Shown here: positions 38,058 through 47,213 of the stretch, piece after piece
Position numbering within the stretch: position 1 is the stretch's first letter
Layout: each line of letters starts with the position of its first letter
NCBI RefSeq assembly: GCF_000739375.1
Contig: NZ_CP006704.1
Location: 310,001 to 374,000 of the forward strand
Origin: Comamonas testosteroni TK102
GTDB taxonomy: Bacteria > Pseudomonadota > Gammaproteobacteria > Burkholderiales > Burkholderiaceae_C
Direction: 5' to 3'
DNA: 64,000 nt
The notes under the pieces: generated by a model
Database searches by the model: none
Told to the model about the DNA's origin: nothing
The model's input: only the letters and a program-made list of their open reading frames with translations
Position numbers and translations under genes: made by a program

Positions 38058-38680
38058 TGCAGCTCGAACTCCTGAATGAACAAGGCCAGGCCGCTTCCAA
38101 GGTGGAAGCTCCCGAGACTGTGTTCGGTCGTGAATTCAACGAAGACCTGGTCCACCAGCTGGTGACTGCCTACCGTGCCAACGCACGTCAAGGCACTCGC
38201 GCCCAGAAGGACCGTGAACAAGTGCGTCACACCACCGCCAAGCCTTTCAAGCAAAAGGGTACAGGCCGTGCACGTGCTGGTATGTCCTCCTCGCCTCTTT
38301 GGCGTGGCGGCGGTCGCATCTTCCCCAATCTGCCCGAAGAAAACTTCTCGCAGAAGATCAACAAGAAGATGTACCGCGCCGGTATGACTGCCATCCTGTC
38401 TCAGCTGGCCCGCGAAGGCCGTCTGGCAGTTGTGGAGTCCCTGACGCTGGATACCCCCAAGACCAAGGTGCTGGCAGACAAATTCAAGGCTATGAACCTG
38501 TCTTCGTCGGTGATGGTGATCGCTGAAGAAATCGACGAGAACCTGTACCTGGCATCCCGCAATCTGAAGAACGTGTTCGTGGTTGAGCCGCGCTATGCAG
38601 ACCCCGTGTCGCTGGTGCACTACAAGAAAGTGCTCGTCACCAAGGGTGCGATCGACAAACTCAAGGAGATGTTCGCATGA
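38057..38680 (+). CDS. rplD: 50S ribosomal protein L4
   Basis: A 207-residue exit-tunnel protein. [25 protein letters not shown] is the conserved tunnel loop. In E. coli L4 represses the S10 operon through the leader; here the strongest leader structures are between rpsJ and rplC. It overlaps rplW by ATGA. Confidence 0.99.
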   Translation: MQLELLNEQGQAASKVEAPETVFGREFNEDLVHQLVTAYRANARQGTRAQKDREQVRHTTAKPFKQKGTGRARAGMSSSPLWRGGGRIFPNLPEENFSQKINKKMYRAGMTAILSQLAREGRLAVVESLTLDTPKTKVLADKFKAMNLSSSVMVIAEEIDENLYLASRNLKNVFVVEPRYADPVSLVHYKKVLVTKGAIDKLKEMFA

Positions 38681-38991
38681 GCACTACCAAGTTTGACGAA
38701 GGTCGTCTGATGCAAGTGCTGGTCGCTCCCATCGTGTCCGAAAAGGCCACTCTGGTTGCTGAAAAGTCCAATGCTGTGACATTCAAGGTGCTGCAGAACG
38801 CTACCAAGCCCGAAATCAAGGCCGCTGTGGAATTGATGTTCAAGGTTGAAGTGGCAGGCGTGTCTGTGGTGAACACCAAGGGCAAGACCAAGCGCTTTGG
38901 CAAGACCGTTGGCCGTCGCGACAATGTGCGCAAGGCTTACGTGATGCTCAAGCCCGGTCAAGAGCTGAACCTGTCTGGGGAGGCTGCGTAA
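38677..38991 (+). CDS. rplW: 50S ribosomal protein L23
   Basis: A 104-residue protein at the tunnel exit, the docking site for trigger factor and SRP. It shows [24 protein letters not shown] and the basic [22 protein letters not shown]. Translationally coupled to rplD. Confidence 0.98.
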   Translation: MSTTKFDEGRLMQVLVAPIVSEKATLVAEKSNAVTFKVLQNATKPEIKAAVELMFKVEVAGVSVVNTKGKTKRFGKTVGRRDNVRKAYVMLKPGQELNLSGEAA

Positions 38992-38993
38992 TC

Positions 38994-39818
38994 ATGGCTG
39001 TTATCAAGCTCAAACCTACGACCCCCGGCCAACGCGGCGCGGTGAAGGTTACTCGCGACCACCTGCACAAGGGTGAGGGCTTTGCCCCCCTGCTGGAAGC
39101 TCAATTCCAGAAGGCCGGTCGTAATAACAACGGTCACATCACAACTCGCCACAAGGGCGGTGGTCACAAGCACCACTACCGTGTGGTGGACTTCAAGCGC
39201 AACAAGGACGGTATCCCCGCCAAGGTTGAACGCATTGAATACGACCCCAACCGTACTGCCCACATCGCTCTGGTGTGCTATGCAGACGGCGAACGTCGCT
39301 ACGTCATTGCTCCTCGCAACCTGGAAGTCGGCGCTACCATCATCAGCGGCTCCGAAGCTCCTATCCGCGTGGGCAACACCCTGCCTATCCGCAACATCCC
39401 CGTGGGCTCGACTATCCACTGCATCGAACTGAAGATCGGTGCCGGTGCTCAGATCGCTCGCTCGGCTGGTACCTCCGCCACTCTGCTGGCTCGCGAAGGC
39501 ATCTACGCTCAAGTGCGTATGCGTTCGGGCGAAGTCCGCAAGGTGCACATCGAGTGCCGTGCCACCATCGGTGAAGTTGCCAACGAAGAACACAGCCTGC
39601 GCCGTCTGGGCAAGGCCGGTGTGAAGCGTTGGATGGGTATTCGTCCTACCGTCCGCGGTACGGTCATGAACCCTGTCGACCACCCGCACGGTGGTGGTGA
39701 AGGTAAGACCGGTGAAGGCCGTCACCCAGTTGACCCATGGGGCAATCTGACGAAGGGCTACCGCACCCGTAACAACAAGCGCACACAGACAATGATCGTG
39801 TCGCGCCGTAAGAAGTAA
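38994..39818 (+). CDS. rplB: 50S ribosomal protein L2
   Basis: A 274-residue protein needed for subunit joining and peptidyl transfer. [17 protein letters not shown] and the C-terminal signature [20 protein letters not shown], with its conserved His, are present. It begins two bases after rplW. Confidence 0.99.
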   Translation: MAVIKLKPTTPGQRGAVKVTRDHLHKGEGFAPLLEAQFQKAGRNNNGHITTRHKGGGHKHHYRVVDFKRNKDGIPAKVERIEYDPNRTAHIALVCYADGERRYVIAPRNLEVGATIISGSEAPIRVGNTLPIRNIPVGSTIHCIELKIGAGAQIARSAGTSATLLAREGIYAQVRMRSGEVRKVHIECRATIGEVANEEHSLRRLGKAGVKRWMGIRPTVRGTVMNPVDHPHGGGEGKTGEGRHPVDPWGNLTKGYRTRNNKRTQTMIVSRRKK

Positions 39819-39828
39819 GGGGTAGCAA

Positions 39829-40104
39829 ATGACTCGTTCTCTTAAAAAGGGTCCGTTTGTTGACCATCACTTGCTGGCCAAGGTCGAAAAGGCCATCGCC
39901 ACCAAGGACAAGAAGCCAGTGAAGACCTGGTCGCGTCGCTCCATGGTCCTGCCCGAGTTCATCGGTCTGACCATCGCCGTGCACAACGGCAAGCAACACG
40001 TGCCGGTTTATGTGACTGACCAGATGGTTGGCCACAAGCTGGGTGAATTCGCGCTGACTCGTACCTTCAAGGGTCACCCTGCGGACAAGAAAGCCAAGAA
40101 GTAA
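39829..40104 (+). CDS. rpsS: 30S ribosomal protein S19
   Basis: A 91-residue head protein. [41 protein letters not shown] and the [16 protein letters not shown] end are typical. Confidence 0.99.
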   Translation: MTRSLKKGPFVDHHLLAKVEKAIATKDKKPVKTWSRRSMVLPEFIGLTIAVHNGKQHVPVYVTDQMVGHKLGEFALTRTFKGHPADKKAKK

Positions 40105-40114
40105 GGAATAGAAC

Positions 40115-40447
40115 ATGTCTGAAACACGTGCTGTTCTCCGTGGCGTCCGCCTGTCTGTTGACAAGGGTCGCCTGGTCGCGGATCTGATCCGCGGCAAGAA
40201 GGTGGATCAAGCTCTGAACATTCTCCAGTTCACGCAGAAAAAAGCTGCCGTGATCGTGAAGAAGGTTCTGGAATCCGCTATCGCCAACGCTGAGCACAAC
40301 GACGGCGCCGATATCGACGAGCTGAAGGTCAAGACCATCTACGTCGAGCAAGGCACTACGCTCAAGCGTTTCACTGCTCGCGCCAAGGGCCGCGGCAACC
40401 GCATCAGCAAGCCTACCTGCCACATCTATGTGACAGTGGGTAACTGA
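40115..40447 (+). CDS. rplV: 50S ribosomal protein L22
   Basis: A 110-residue tunnel protein. [20 protein letters not shown] and [21 protein letters not shown] (the tunnel hairpin, near the macrolide site) are present. Confidence 0.98.
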   Translation: MSETRAVLRGVRLSVDKGRLVADLIRGKKVDQALNILQFTQKKAAVIVKKVLESAIANAEHNDGADIDELKVKTIYVEQGTTLKRFTARAKGRGNRISKPTCHIYVTVGN

Positions 40448-40463
40448 GGCCTTAAGGAAGAAT

Positions 40464-41333
40464 ATGGGACAGAAAATCCATCCTACCGGCTTCCGTCTGG
40501 CGGTGAGCCGCAACTGGGCAAGCCGCTGGTACGCTAGCAACCGTGACTTCGCCGGCATGCTGGCCGAAGACATCAAGGTGCGCGAGTACCTGAAGGCCAA
40601 GCTGAAGAACGCCGCTGTGGCTCGCGTTCTGATCGAGCGTCCTGCCAAGAACGCCCGCATCACCATTTTCTCGGCTCGTCCGGGCGTGGTGATCGGCAAG
40701 AAGGGTGAAGACATCGAGGCCCTGAAGAAGGAACTCGCTGCTCGCCTGGGCGTGCCCGTGGCTGTGAACATCGAAGAAGTGCGCAAGCCCGAAATCGATG
40801 CCAAGCTGATCGCTGACTCCATCTGCCAACAGCTGGAAAAGCGCATCATGTTCCGCCGCGCCATGAAGCGTGCCATGCAGAATGCCATGCGTCTGGGTGC
40901 TCAAGGCATCAAGATCATGTCTTCCGGTCGTCTGAACGGTATCGAAATTGCTCGTACCGAGTGGTACCGCGAAGGCCGCGTGCCTCTGCACACTCTGCGT
41001 GCCGACATCGACTACGGCTTCTCCGAAGCCAAGACGACTTACGGCATCATCGGCGTGAAGGTCTGGGTCTACAAGGGTGACACCCTGGGCCGTAACGATC
41101 TGCCCGCCGTGGAAACGCCCCGTCCTGAAGACGAGCGTCGTCCCCGTGGTCCCCGTCGTGACGGTCGCCGTGATGGCCGTGATGGCGCTGGCCGTGGTGG
41201 CCGTCGTCCCGCAGGCACCAATGCCGCTCCTGCCGATGGCAGCGACAAGCCTGCTGGCGCTGGTGCTGATTCCGTTAAGCGCGTTCGTAAGGCCGACGCG
41301 CCCGCTACAGCAGCGGACGGTAAAGGAGAATAA
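40464..41333 (+). CDS. rpsC: 30S ribosomal protein S3 with long C-terminal tail
   Basis: A 289-residue protein of the mRNA entry site with the KH domain ([21 protein letters not shown]) and the S3 core ending near residue 215. The E. coli protein is 233 residues. The extra tail is first Arg/Gly-rich ([20 protein letters not shown]) and then Ala/Pro/Asp-rich, with no predicted fold. Long tails of this kind are known in related betaproteobacteria. Confidence 0.98.
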   Translation: MGQKIHPTGFRLAVSRNWASRWYASNRDFAGMLAEDIKVREYLKAKLKNAAVARVLIERPAKNARITIFSARPGVVIGKKGEDIEALKKELAARLGVPVAVNIEEVRKPEIDAKLIADSICQQLEKRIMFRRAMKRAMQNAMRLGAQGIKIMSSGRLNGIEIARTEWYREGRVPLHTLRADIDYGFSEAKTTYGIIGVKVWVYKGDTLGRNDLPAVETPRPEDERRPRGPRRDGRRDGRDGAGRGGRRPAGTNAAPADGSDKPAGAGADSVKRVRKADAPATAADGKGE

Positions 41334-41335
41334 AC

Positions 41336-41752
41336 ATGCTGCAACCTGCACGCCGCAAGTTCCGTAAGGAACAAAAAGGCCGCAACACCGGCATCGCTAC
41401 CCGTGGCAACTCCGTTGCCTTCGGCGATTTCGGTTTGAAGTCTACTGACCGTGGTCGTCTGACCGCACGCCAGATCGAAGCTGCACGTCGTGCAATTTCC
41501 CGTCACGTCAAGCGTGGTGGTCGTATCTGGATCCGCGTGTTCCCGGACAAGCCCATCTCTACCAAGCCCGCCGAAGTGCGTATGGGTAACGGTAAGGGCA
41601 ACCCCGAGTACTACGTGGCCGAAATCCAGCCCGGCAAGGTGATCTACGAAATCGTGGGTGTGCCTGAAGAGCTGGCCCGTGAAGCGTTCCGCCTGGCTGC
41701 TGCAAAGCTGCCTCTGCGCACGACCTTCGTGTCCCGTCACATTGGTGCTTAA
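41336..41752 (+). CDS. rplP: 50S ribosomal protein L16
   Basis: A 138-residue protein near the A-site tRNA elbow. It shows [19 protein letters not shown] and the conserved [16 protein letters not shown] with the Arg/Gly pattern. It starts two bases after rpsC. Confidence 0.99.
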   Translation: MLQPARRKFRKEQKGRNTGIATRGNSVAFGDFGLKSTDRGRLTARQIEAARRAISRHVKRGGRIWIRVFPDKPISTKPAEVRMGNGKGNPEYYVAEIQPGKVIYEIVGVPEELAREAFRLAAAKLPLRTTFVSRHIGA

Positions 41753-41762
41753 GGAGATCAAC

Positions 41763-41960
41763 ATGACGAAATCTGCTGAACTCCGCCAAAAAGACGTGGC
41801 TGGTCTGGAAGCTGAAGTGAAGTCCCTGCAAAAGGCTCACTTCGGTCTGCGCATGCAAAAGGCCACGCAACAACTGGGCAACACTGCGACCATCAAGGCT
41901 ACACGCCGTGACATCGCTCGTGCCAAGACCATCCTTGCTGAAAAGCAAGCCGCCAAGTAA
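41763..41960 (+). CDS. rpmC: 50S ribosomal protein L29
   Basis: A 65-residue helical protein at the tunnel exit. It shows [19 protein letters not shown] and [22 protein letters not shown] 41763 follows AAGGAGATCAAC. Upstream in-frame codons overlap rplP and were excluded. Confidence 0.97.
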   Translation: MTKSAELRQKDVAGLEAEVKSLQKAHFGLRMQKATQQLGNTATIKATRRDIARAKTILAEKQAAK

Positions 41961-41969
41961 GGAGCCGAC

Positions 41970-42239
41970 ATGACGGAAGCTAAAACATCCCTCAAGCGCA
42001 CCTTGATTGGCAAGGTGGTCAGCGACAAGCGTGCCAAGACTGTGACCGTTCTCGTGGAACGCCGCGTCAAGCACCCCATCTACGACAAGATCATGATCAA
42101 GTCGAGCAAGTACCACGCTCACGACGAGCAAGGTGAGTACAAGCTGGGTGACGTGGTTGAAATCACCGAGAGCCGTCCTCTCTCCAAGACCAAGAATTGG
42201 GTTGCTACCCGCTTGGTTCAAAAGGCTGCCCTGGTGTAA
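41970..42239 (+). CDS. rpsQ: 30S ribosomal protein S17
   Basis: An 89-residue protein of 30S assembly. [40 protein letters not shown] and [12 protein letters not shown] are typical. It is the last gene of the cluster here; a strong terminator follows in place of rplN and the spc genes. Confidence 0.98.
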   Translation: MTEAKTSLKRTLIGKVVSDKRAKTVTVLVERRVKHPIYDKIMIKSSKYHAHDEQGEYKLGDVVEITESRPLSKTKNWVATRLVQKAALV

Positions 42240-42274
42240 GCCTAACCAGGCCCACCGGCTGCAAAGCCCTTGAA

Positions 42275-42306
42275 AACGACCCACAATGTTGTGGGTCGTT
42301 TTTTTA
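42275..42306 (+). terminator. Strong terminator ending the S10 operon
   Basis: AACGACCCACAA / TTGTGGGTCGTT stem followed by seven or more T. One of the most convincing terminators in the window. Confidence 0.95.
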
Positions 42307-42355
42307 TTTGGGCCGCCAAGAACGCGGTCCTTGCTTTGCAACAAAGGAGATAGTC

Positions 42356-42862
42356 ATGATTAAAGTTGGTGATGCCCTGCCCGCAGTGACCTTGATGGAA
42401 TATGTGGAAGTGGAAGGCAATGGCTGCAGCCTCGGCCCCAACCCCGTGAAGCTGCCCGAAGCACTGGCCGGCAAGACCGTTGCCGTGTTTGCCGTGCCCG
42501 GCGCCTTCACGCCCACCTGCTCCGAAAAGCACCTGCCAGGCTATGTGGCCAAGGCTGAAGAGCTCAAGGCTGCCGGCGTGGACGAAATCTGGTGCCTGTC
42601 CGTGAACGATGCTTTCGTGATGGGCGCCTGGGGCCGCGACCAGAAGGTGGCTGGCAAGGTGCGCATGATTGCCGACGGCGATGCGGCATTTGCCAAGGCC
42701 ACCGGCCTGACGCTGGACCTGAACGGCAAGGGCCTGGGTCTGCGCGCCAATCGCTTCTCCATGCTGGTCAAGGACGGCAAGGTTGCGACCCTGAACGTGG
42801 AAGCTCCCGGCAAGTTTGAAGTCAGCGACGCCGCCACCATGCTGGCCCAGGCCAAGGCTTGA
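42356..42862 (+). CDS. Peroxiredoxin (Prx5/AhpE-like)
   Basis: A 168-residue thiol peroxidase reducing H2O2 or organic peroxides. PGAFTPTCSEKHLPGY puts the peroxidatic Cys at 55, and the EIWCLSVND Cys may serve as resolving residue, as in Prx5. The start has AAAGGAGATAGTC. It lies between two strong terminators, so it is transcribed alone from a promoter in the 116-base gap after rpsQ. Confidence 0.93.
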   Translation: MIKVGDALPAVTLMEYVEVEGNGCSLGPNPVKLPEALAGKTVAVFAVPGAFTPTCSEKHLPGYVAKAEELKAAGVDEIWCLSVNDAFVMGAWGRDQKVAGKVRMIADGDAAFAKATGLTLDLNGKGLGLRANRFSMLVKDGKVATLNVEAPGKFEVSDAATMLAQAKA

Positions 42863-42935
42863 TGGGTGAAGCTCTGAGCCGCTGCGCGCGGGAATGATGT
42901 TCTCGCCGCAAGGCGGCTTGGCGCGGCGCCATAAA

Positions 42936-42967
42936 AAAAGGCATTGCCAGCTTGGCAATGCCTTTTT
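42936..42967. terminator. Bidirectional terminator between peroxiredoxin and acetyltransferase genes
   Basis: AAAAAGGCATTGCCA / TGGCAATGCCTTTTT, nearly perfect and flanked by A and T runs, serving two convergent genes. Confidence 0.95.
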
Positions 42968-42978
42968 CGCGTCCGGGC

Positions 42979-43467
42979 TCAGAACAGATCGGCCTTGAGG
43001 TAGTGTGCGCCTGGAAGCGGGTTGTGATAGTAGGGCTCGATGGACGCAAAGCCCAGGTCCACATACAGCGCGCGGGCGGATTCCATGTCGTCCAGTGTGT
43101 CGAGCAGCACATGGTCGTAGCCGCTCTGGCGTGCCACGTCCAGCATGGCCTCGGCCAGTTGACGGCCCAGGCCGAAGCCGCGAAAGGGCTTGCGCACATA
43201 CAGGCGCTTCATTTCGGCCGCATTGGGATAGTCGCAGTCATCGAGCGGGCGCAGCGCGCAACAGCCGGCGAGAGCACCGTCCACATGGGCCAGCAGTATC
43301 TGGCCGCGGGGCGGGGCATAGTCGCCGGGCAGATCGGCGATTTCGGATTCGAATCCTTGAAATTCCAGGTCGATGTTCAGGCTGTCCGCATACTCCTGGA
43401 AGATCTGGCGCACAGCACCCATTTCCTCCAGTCCGGGCGTCAGCAAGTCCACGGCGGGCTTGTCCAC
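42979..43467 (-). CDS. GNAT family N-acetyltransferase
   Basis: A 162-residue acetyl-CoA-dependent transferase. The acetyl-CoA loop is RKPFRGFGLGRQLAEAML, preceded by AAEMKRLYV, and the C-terminal YVDLGFASIEPYYHNP is typical of GNAT proteins with small amine substrates. The start is a GTG at 43467, because a TAG lies three codons upstream. The substrate is unknown. Confidence 0.9.
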   Translation of the reverse strand: MDKPAVDLLTPGLEEMGAVRQIFQEYADSLNIDLEFQGFESEIADLPGDYAPPRGQILLAHVDGALAGCCALRPLDDCDYPNAAEMKRLYVRKPFRGFGLGRQLAEAMLDVARQSGYDHVLLDTLDDMESARALYVDLGFASIEPYYHNPLPGAHYLKADLF

Positions 43468-43549
43468 GGCAACTAGGCGATGATGAAAGAAGGGTCAGTG
43501 TAGCGGCAAGTGCTCTTCATGGTTAAAGCGCAGGCTGCGTCGTCAGAAC

Positions 43550-44254
43550 TCAGAAAGCAGCGCCCTGGCCCAGTTGATGGACCCACCAGGACAGTGCGCT
43601 TGCCACCACGGCCAGCAGCGCAGCCAGCATGCGGGTGGCGGCGGTGTCGCGGCTCGCCGTGACCGGTTCTGCCAGGCATTTGTCGCCCGTCACCATGGCG
43701 GGCAGCAGCTTGTTGCCTTTGAGGCTGTAGCCGATGAGGGCGAGCAGATGCAGTGCGACCAGTGCATAAATCAGGTACTGGCCCCAGTGAGCATGGTAGT
43801 CGGTGGCCTTGGAGATCAGCTCGCCCGAGACAAAGCGCGTCAGGGGACCGCTGAAGGCAATTTCGTCATCGCTCATCAGCCCGCTTGCGATCTGCGCCAT
43901 CAGCACGGCGAGCATCGCGATGACCGACAGCGAGCCCAGCGGGTTGTGGCCTGCGCGGTCCTGCGTGGTCGAGGCGCCGCTGAGATAACGTCTCATGGCG
44001 GCCGCGGAAGGAATGAAGCTGCCAAAGCGCGACCAGTACCCGCCGACCAGGCCCCAGAGAAGGCGAAAGACCAGCAGAGCCAGCACCACCTGTCCCAGTA
44101 TCAGATGCCAGTTCATGGCATTGCCGCCCATCTTGGCGGTGACGACCAGGGCAACGATGCAGGTCGCCAGCAGCCAGTGAAACAGGCGGGTGGGCAGATC
44201 CCAGATCCGGATTCTGTGGATTTCCGTGGCGGCTTGTGTGGCGGACTCTGTCAT
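43550..44254 (-). CDS. Cytochrome b561-type membrane protein
   Basis: A 234-residue protein with about five hydrophobic helices and the family start IRIWDLPTRLFHWLLA (first heme-ligand His). Further His residues lie in GHNPLGSLSV, YHAHWGQYLIYALVALHLLALIGY. It probably passes electrons from the quinone pool to a c-type cytochrome. ATG 44254 is preferred; an in-frame ATG at 44284 would add ten residues. It is divergent from a cytochrome c' gene with 137 bases between them, a likely functional pair. Confidence 0.88.
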   Translation of the reverse strand: MTESATQAATEIHRIRIWDLPTRLFHWLLATCIVALVVTAKMGGNAMNWHLILGQVVLALLVFRLLWGLVGGYWSRFGSFIPSAAAMRRYLSGASTTQDRAGHNPLGSLSVIAMLAVLMAQIASGLMSDDEIAFSGPLTRFVSGELISKATDYHAHWGQYLIYALVALHLLALIGYSLKGNKLLPAMVTGDKCLAEPVTASRDTAATRMLAALLAVVASALSWWVHQLGQGAAF

Positions 44255-44391
44255 GGCTTTTTCATGGCTGATGGACCCGGACATTGTGCCCTGGCAAGGC
44301 GGCAAGCCCAAATCGCGGCCTTTGGGTGACTCTGCCATACTGGTTCTGCAGCCGCCTGTGGTGAGCTGCAGAACCAAGAAAGGATACCCCG

Positions 44392-44838
44392 ATGAAAGCT
44401 TTTTCCACTCTGGCATTCGCTGCTGTGGTTGCCACCGTGGCCCTGCCTGCCTCGGCCCAGTTTGCCAAGGCTGAAGATGCCATCAAATACCGCCAGAGCG
44501 CGCTGAGTGTGCTGGGCACGCATTTCAGCCGTCTGGGCGCCATGGCCAACGGCAAGATGCCCTTCGATGCCAAGAGCGCGCAGGAAAGCGCCGAGGTCGT
44601 GGCCTTCATGTCCAAGCTGCCCTGGGCCGGTTTCGGCGCCGGCACCGAAGGCGGCAAGGCCAAGCCCGAGGTGTGGAAGGAGCAGGCCAAATTCCATGAC
44701 CTGTCGGGCAAGATGGAAGCAGAAGTCGTCAAGCTCAACGCTGCCGCCAAGACCGGCAATCTGGACAATCTCAAGACGGCTTTCGGCCCGGCCGCCAATA
44801 GCTGCAAGAGCTGCCACGACAGCTTCCGCAATAAGTAA
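44392..44838 (+). CDS. Cytochrome c'
   Basis: A 148-residue periplasmic four-helix cytochrome. The signal peptide ends at ASA (about residue 22), and the C-terminal heme site is CKSCHDSFRNK, the typical place for cytochrome c'. These proteins bind NO or CO and often serve nitrosative stress defence. Start site AAAGGATACCCCG. Divergent from the cytochrome b561 gene. Confidence 0.94.
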   Translation: MKAFSTLAFAAVVATVALPASAQFAKAEDAIKYRQSALSVLGTHFSRLGAMANGKMPFDAKSAQESAEVVAFMSKLPWAGFGAGTEGGKAKPEVWKEQAKFHDLSGKMEAEVVKLNAAAKTGNLDNLKTAFGPAANSCKSCHDSFRNK

Positions 44839-44868
44839 GTCAAGACTGTTCTGCATCAAGCAGACGCA

Positions 44869-44895
44869 AAAAAAACCGGCAGTGCCGGTTTTTTA
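44869..44895 (+). terminator. Terminator of the cytochrome c' gene
   Basis: AACCGGCA / TGCCGGTT stem with A and T runs on both sides. Confidence 0.92.
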
Positions 44896-44949
44896 TGAGC
44901 GCCTTGCGCATGCTGATAGGTGATTTCAGCTTTATTTCATCTTGAAATC

Positions 44950-44982
44950 GAACAACAGCGTGCGCTACCAGCTATGTTTTTG
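44950..44982 (-). repeat. Half copy of the AGCTGCT palindromic repeat
   Basis: On the minus strand AAAAACATAGCTGGTAGCGC then ACGCTGTT. It lies just downstream of the TlpA-like gene's stop codon. Confidence 0.55.
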
Positions 44983-44989
44983 AATGAGT

Positions 44990-45502
44990 TCAGGCGTTCG
45001 CAGGCTCGGCCAGCAGCTTCTCGATCAGCTTGTGCAGCTGCTCAAAGTCGGGGGCGCCGATATAGCGCTTCACGATCTCGCCGCGCTTGTTGACGATGAA
45101 GGTGGTGGGGGTGAGTTGCACATCGCCCCAGGCCTTGGCCACATTGCCGGTGTTGTCCAGCGCGACCTGGAAGGGCAGCTTGCGCGATTCGACAAAGTTC
45201 ACGACATAGCTGGGCGGGTCGTAGCTCATGGCCACAGCCAGGGTGTCAAAGCCCTTGCCCTGGTACTTCTGGTAGGTGCTGATGATCTCGGGCATCTCTG
45301 CCACGCAGGTGGTGCAGCTGGTGGCCCAGAAGTTCACCAGCGTCACCCTGCCCTTGAGGTCGGCGGTGGTTTTCTGGCTGCCGTCCAGCAGCACAAAGGT
45401 GGATTGCGGCGCCGCGGTCTGCCCTGCGCCCGAATACACCCAGGCCCCGACGCCGATGACGGCGGCCGCCACAATGCCTGCGATCCAATGTTTGCTTGCC
45501 AT
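44990..45502 (-). CDS. TlpA-like thioredoxin (membrane-anchored)
   Basis: A 170-residue thiol oxidoreductase held in the inner membrane by an N-terminal helix (about 6-22), with the thioredoxin domain in the periplasm. The active site is C63-TT-C66 in NFWATSCTTCVAEMP, where reducing TlpA/ResA proteins usually have CxPC; the TT pair is unusual. LTPTTFIVNKRGEIV contains the cis-Pro. A role in cytochrome c maturation or periplasmic thiol reduction is likely but not shown. Confidence 0.9.
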   Translation of the reverse strand: MASKHWIAGIVAAAVIGVGAWVYSGAGQTAAPQSTFVLLDGSQKTTADLKGRVTLVNFWATSCTTCVAEMPEIISTYQKYQGKGFDTLAVAMSYDPPSYVVNFVESRKLPFQVALDNTGNVAKAWGDVQLTPTTFIVNKRGEIVKRYIGAPDFEQLHKLIEKLLAEPANA

Positions 45503-45653
45503 AGAGATTGATTGTGCACAAATCTTCAGCATCTTGCTGATCTGTGGTTTGGTGTGCCAAACACGCAGAAAGTTCAGTTCCTACTGCTTGACCCACGGGT
45601 CAACCCTAGGCTTGCGTAGCAGGCCGGGCCCATGCCGCTGCCGATAATGGGTC

Positions 45654-46217
45654 ATGAAGAAAACCGGACTCTGGGCTGCGACGCTACTGTTCAGCTGCGC
45701 ACTGCTGGCCGCCTGCAGCCCGGCGCTGAATTGGCGCACCATCCAGCTCAAGGATGCGCCGCTGCAAGCGCTGCTGCCCTGCGATGCGCAGACGGCCAGC
45801 CGCCCTGTCGAGCTGGGCCTGGGCCAGGTGCCGCTGTCGGTGGTGGGCTGCGAGGCCCAGGGGGCGACCTATGCGGTATCGCATTTCGCCGTGGCCGAGC
45901 CCGCCCGCGCGGCCGAGGCGCTGACGTTCTGGCAGCAGGCAGTGCTGGCGCAGCTGAAGTCGGCAGACGGCGTCGCGAAAAGACTCAATGTCAAGGGAGA
46001 CGGCCCGTGGGTGCCCAAGGGGGCGCTGAACCTGCCGCAGTCCTTGCGCATCACATTCGAAGGCCTGGGCCCCAGGGGGCAGAAGGTGGTGGGACATGGA
46101 CTGTGGTTCGCTCGCCTGGAAGGCAGCGGCGCCAGGCTCTACCACGCGGTGATTTACGCTGACAAGGCCATGCCTGCAGAGGCCGAGCTGTTTTTCTCGG
46201 GCCTGCAGCTGCAATAA
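45654..46217 (+). CDS. Hypothetical lipoprotein
   Basis: A 187-residue protein with the lipobox LLAACSPA (Cys 21), so lipid-anchored. A central KGDGPWVPKGALNLPQSLRI and an FFSGLQLQ end are all that stands out; I do not recognise the family. It lies 97 bases before the PTS genes, with a possible promoter in between (a CATAAT -10-like box near 46285), so it is probably not part of that operon. Confidence 0.75.
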   Translation: MKKTGLWAATLLFSCALLAACSPALNWRTIQLKDAPLQALLPCDAQTASRPVELGLGQVPLSVVGCEAQGATYAVSHFAVAEPARAAEALTFWQQAVLAQLKSADGVAKRLNVKGDGPWVPKGALNLPQSLRITFEGLGPRGQKVVGHGLWFARLEGSGARLYHAVIYADKAMPAEAELFFSGLQLQ

Positions 46218-46314
46218 GCCCGGATCCAGATCATGACCCTTGCGCTTCATCCACCTCATTGCCCTTGTTGACGGCGGCGACAAGCCATAATTTGCTATCA
46301 AGAACTGTGACTAC

Positions 46315-46770
46315 ATGACCACGCGCATTCTTTTGCTCACTCACGCTCCTCTGGCCGCTGCATTGCGCGAATGCGCGCTGCACGTGTTTGCCGATAGCGC
46401 TGACGACTTGCTGGCTCTGGACGTGCCTTCCGACGAGGCGCCCGAAGCCACGCTGGAGCGTGCCCTGGCCATGCTGGTGGCGCATGGCGGGCTGGATGCG
46501 CCAACACTGGTGCTGACCGACCTGTTCGGCGCCACGCCCTGCAATGTGGCCCAGCGTCTCAGCGGGCTGTTGCAGGCCAGGCTGGTGGCGGGGGTGAACC
46601 TGCCCATGCTTTTGCGCTCCATCGGCTATCGACACGAGCCGCTGGACGCCCTGGTCTCGCGGGCCATGGTGGGCGGTAGCCAGGGGGTGATGCAGGTGGC
46701 CGGCAGTTCCCGACAAAATCAAAGCGCACGACCTTCCAATGATCAAGACCAATATCACCATCAGCAATAA
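46315..46770 (+). CDS. PTS EIIA component, mannose family
   Basis: A 151-residue cytoplasmic phosphocarrier. The phosphorylated His is His10 (RILLLTHAPLA), and LVLTDLFGATPCNVA is the family core. There is no EIIB or EIIC nearby, so this is a regulatory phosphorelay rather than a sugar importer, as known in several betaproteobacteria. The last 11 codons overlap the HPr gene by 32 bases; the tail they encode is Gln/His/Asn-rich and probably not conserved. Confidence 0.93.
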   Translation: MTTRILLLTHAPLAAALRECALHVFADSADDLLALDVPSDEAPEATLERALAMLVAHGGLDAPTLVLTDLFGATPCNVAQRLSGLLQARLVAGVNLPMLLRSIGYRHEPLDALVSRAMVGGSQGVMQVAGSSRQNQSARPSNDQDQYHHQQ

Positions 46771-47008
46771 ATTGGGCCTGCATGCCCGCGCATCGGCCAA
46801 GCTCACCAAGCTCGCCGGCAGCTTCCCCTGCGAGGTCTGGCTGACCAAGGGCGAGCGCCGCGTCAATGCCAAGAGCATCATGGGCGTGATGATGCTGGCC
46901 GCGGGCATAGGCTCCGAGCTGGAGATGGAAACCGATGGCGCGCAGGAGCAGGAAGCCATGGATGCGCTGGTGGCCCTGATCAACGACAAGTTTGGTGAAG
47001 GCCAGTAA
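46739..47008 (+). CDS. ptsH: Phosphocarrier protein HPr
   Basis: An 89-residue phosphocarrier. His15 in KLGLHARASAKL takes phosphate from EI, and Ser46 in AKSIMGVMML is the regulatory site used by HPr kinase. It overlaps the EIIA gene by 32 bases in another frame; the GACCTTCCA upstream is a weak ribosome binding site, so translation is probably coupled. EI follows after 205 bases. Confidence 0.97.
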   Translation: MIKTNITISNKLGLHARASAKLTKLAGSFPCEVWLTKGERRVNAKSIMGVMMLAAGIGSELEMETDGAQEQEAMDALVALINDKFGEGQ

Positions 47009-47068
47009 CAGGGGCGCGGCCTGCGTCGTCGCTTGACTGCGTGCAGGCGGCGGCTGGGGCGCTAGCTC

Positions 47069-47110
47069 CTTTGATAGCAGGGAGCTCCTTGCTGGCAATG
47101 AGATAAAGCG
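47069..47110 (+). repeat. Diverged half copy of the AGCTGCT palindromic repeat
   Basis: CTTTGATAGCAGGGAGCTCC, then GCTGGCAATGAGATAAAGCG, in the 205-base gap between ptsH and ptsI. The match to the full copy at 25288 is weak. Confidence 0.35.
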
Positions 47111-47213
47111 TTTTTCGTGCTGCGGCGCAGTGAAGAACTGCGCTGGCTGCTGCAAAAACAAGAGCAAGAAGCAAGCAAAAAGCAATCGCGAAATTCGCGA
47201 AAGGGCATTCGCT

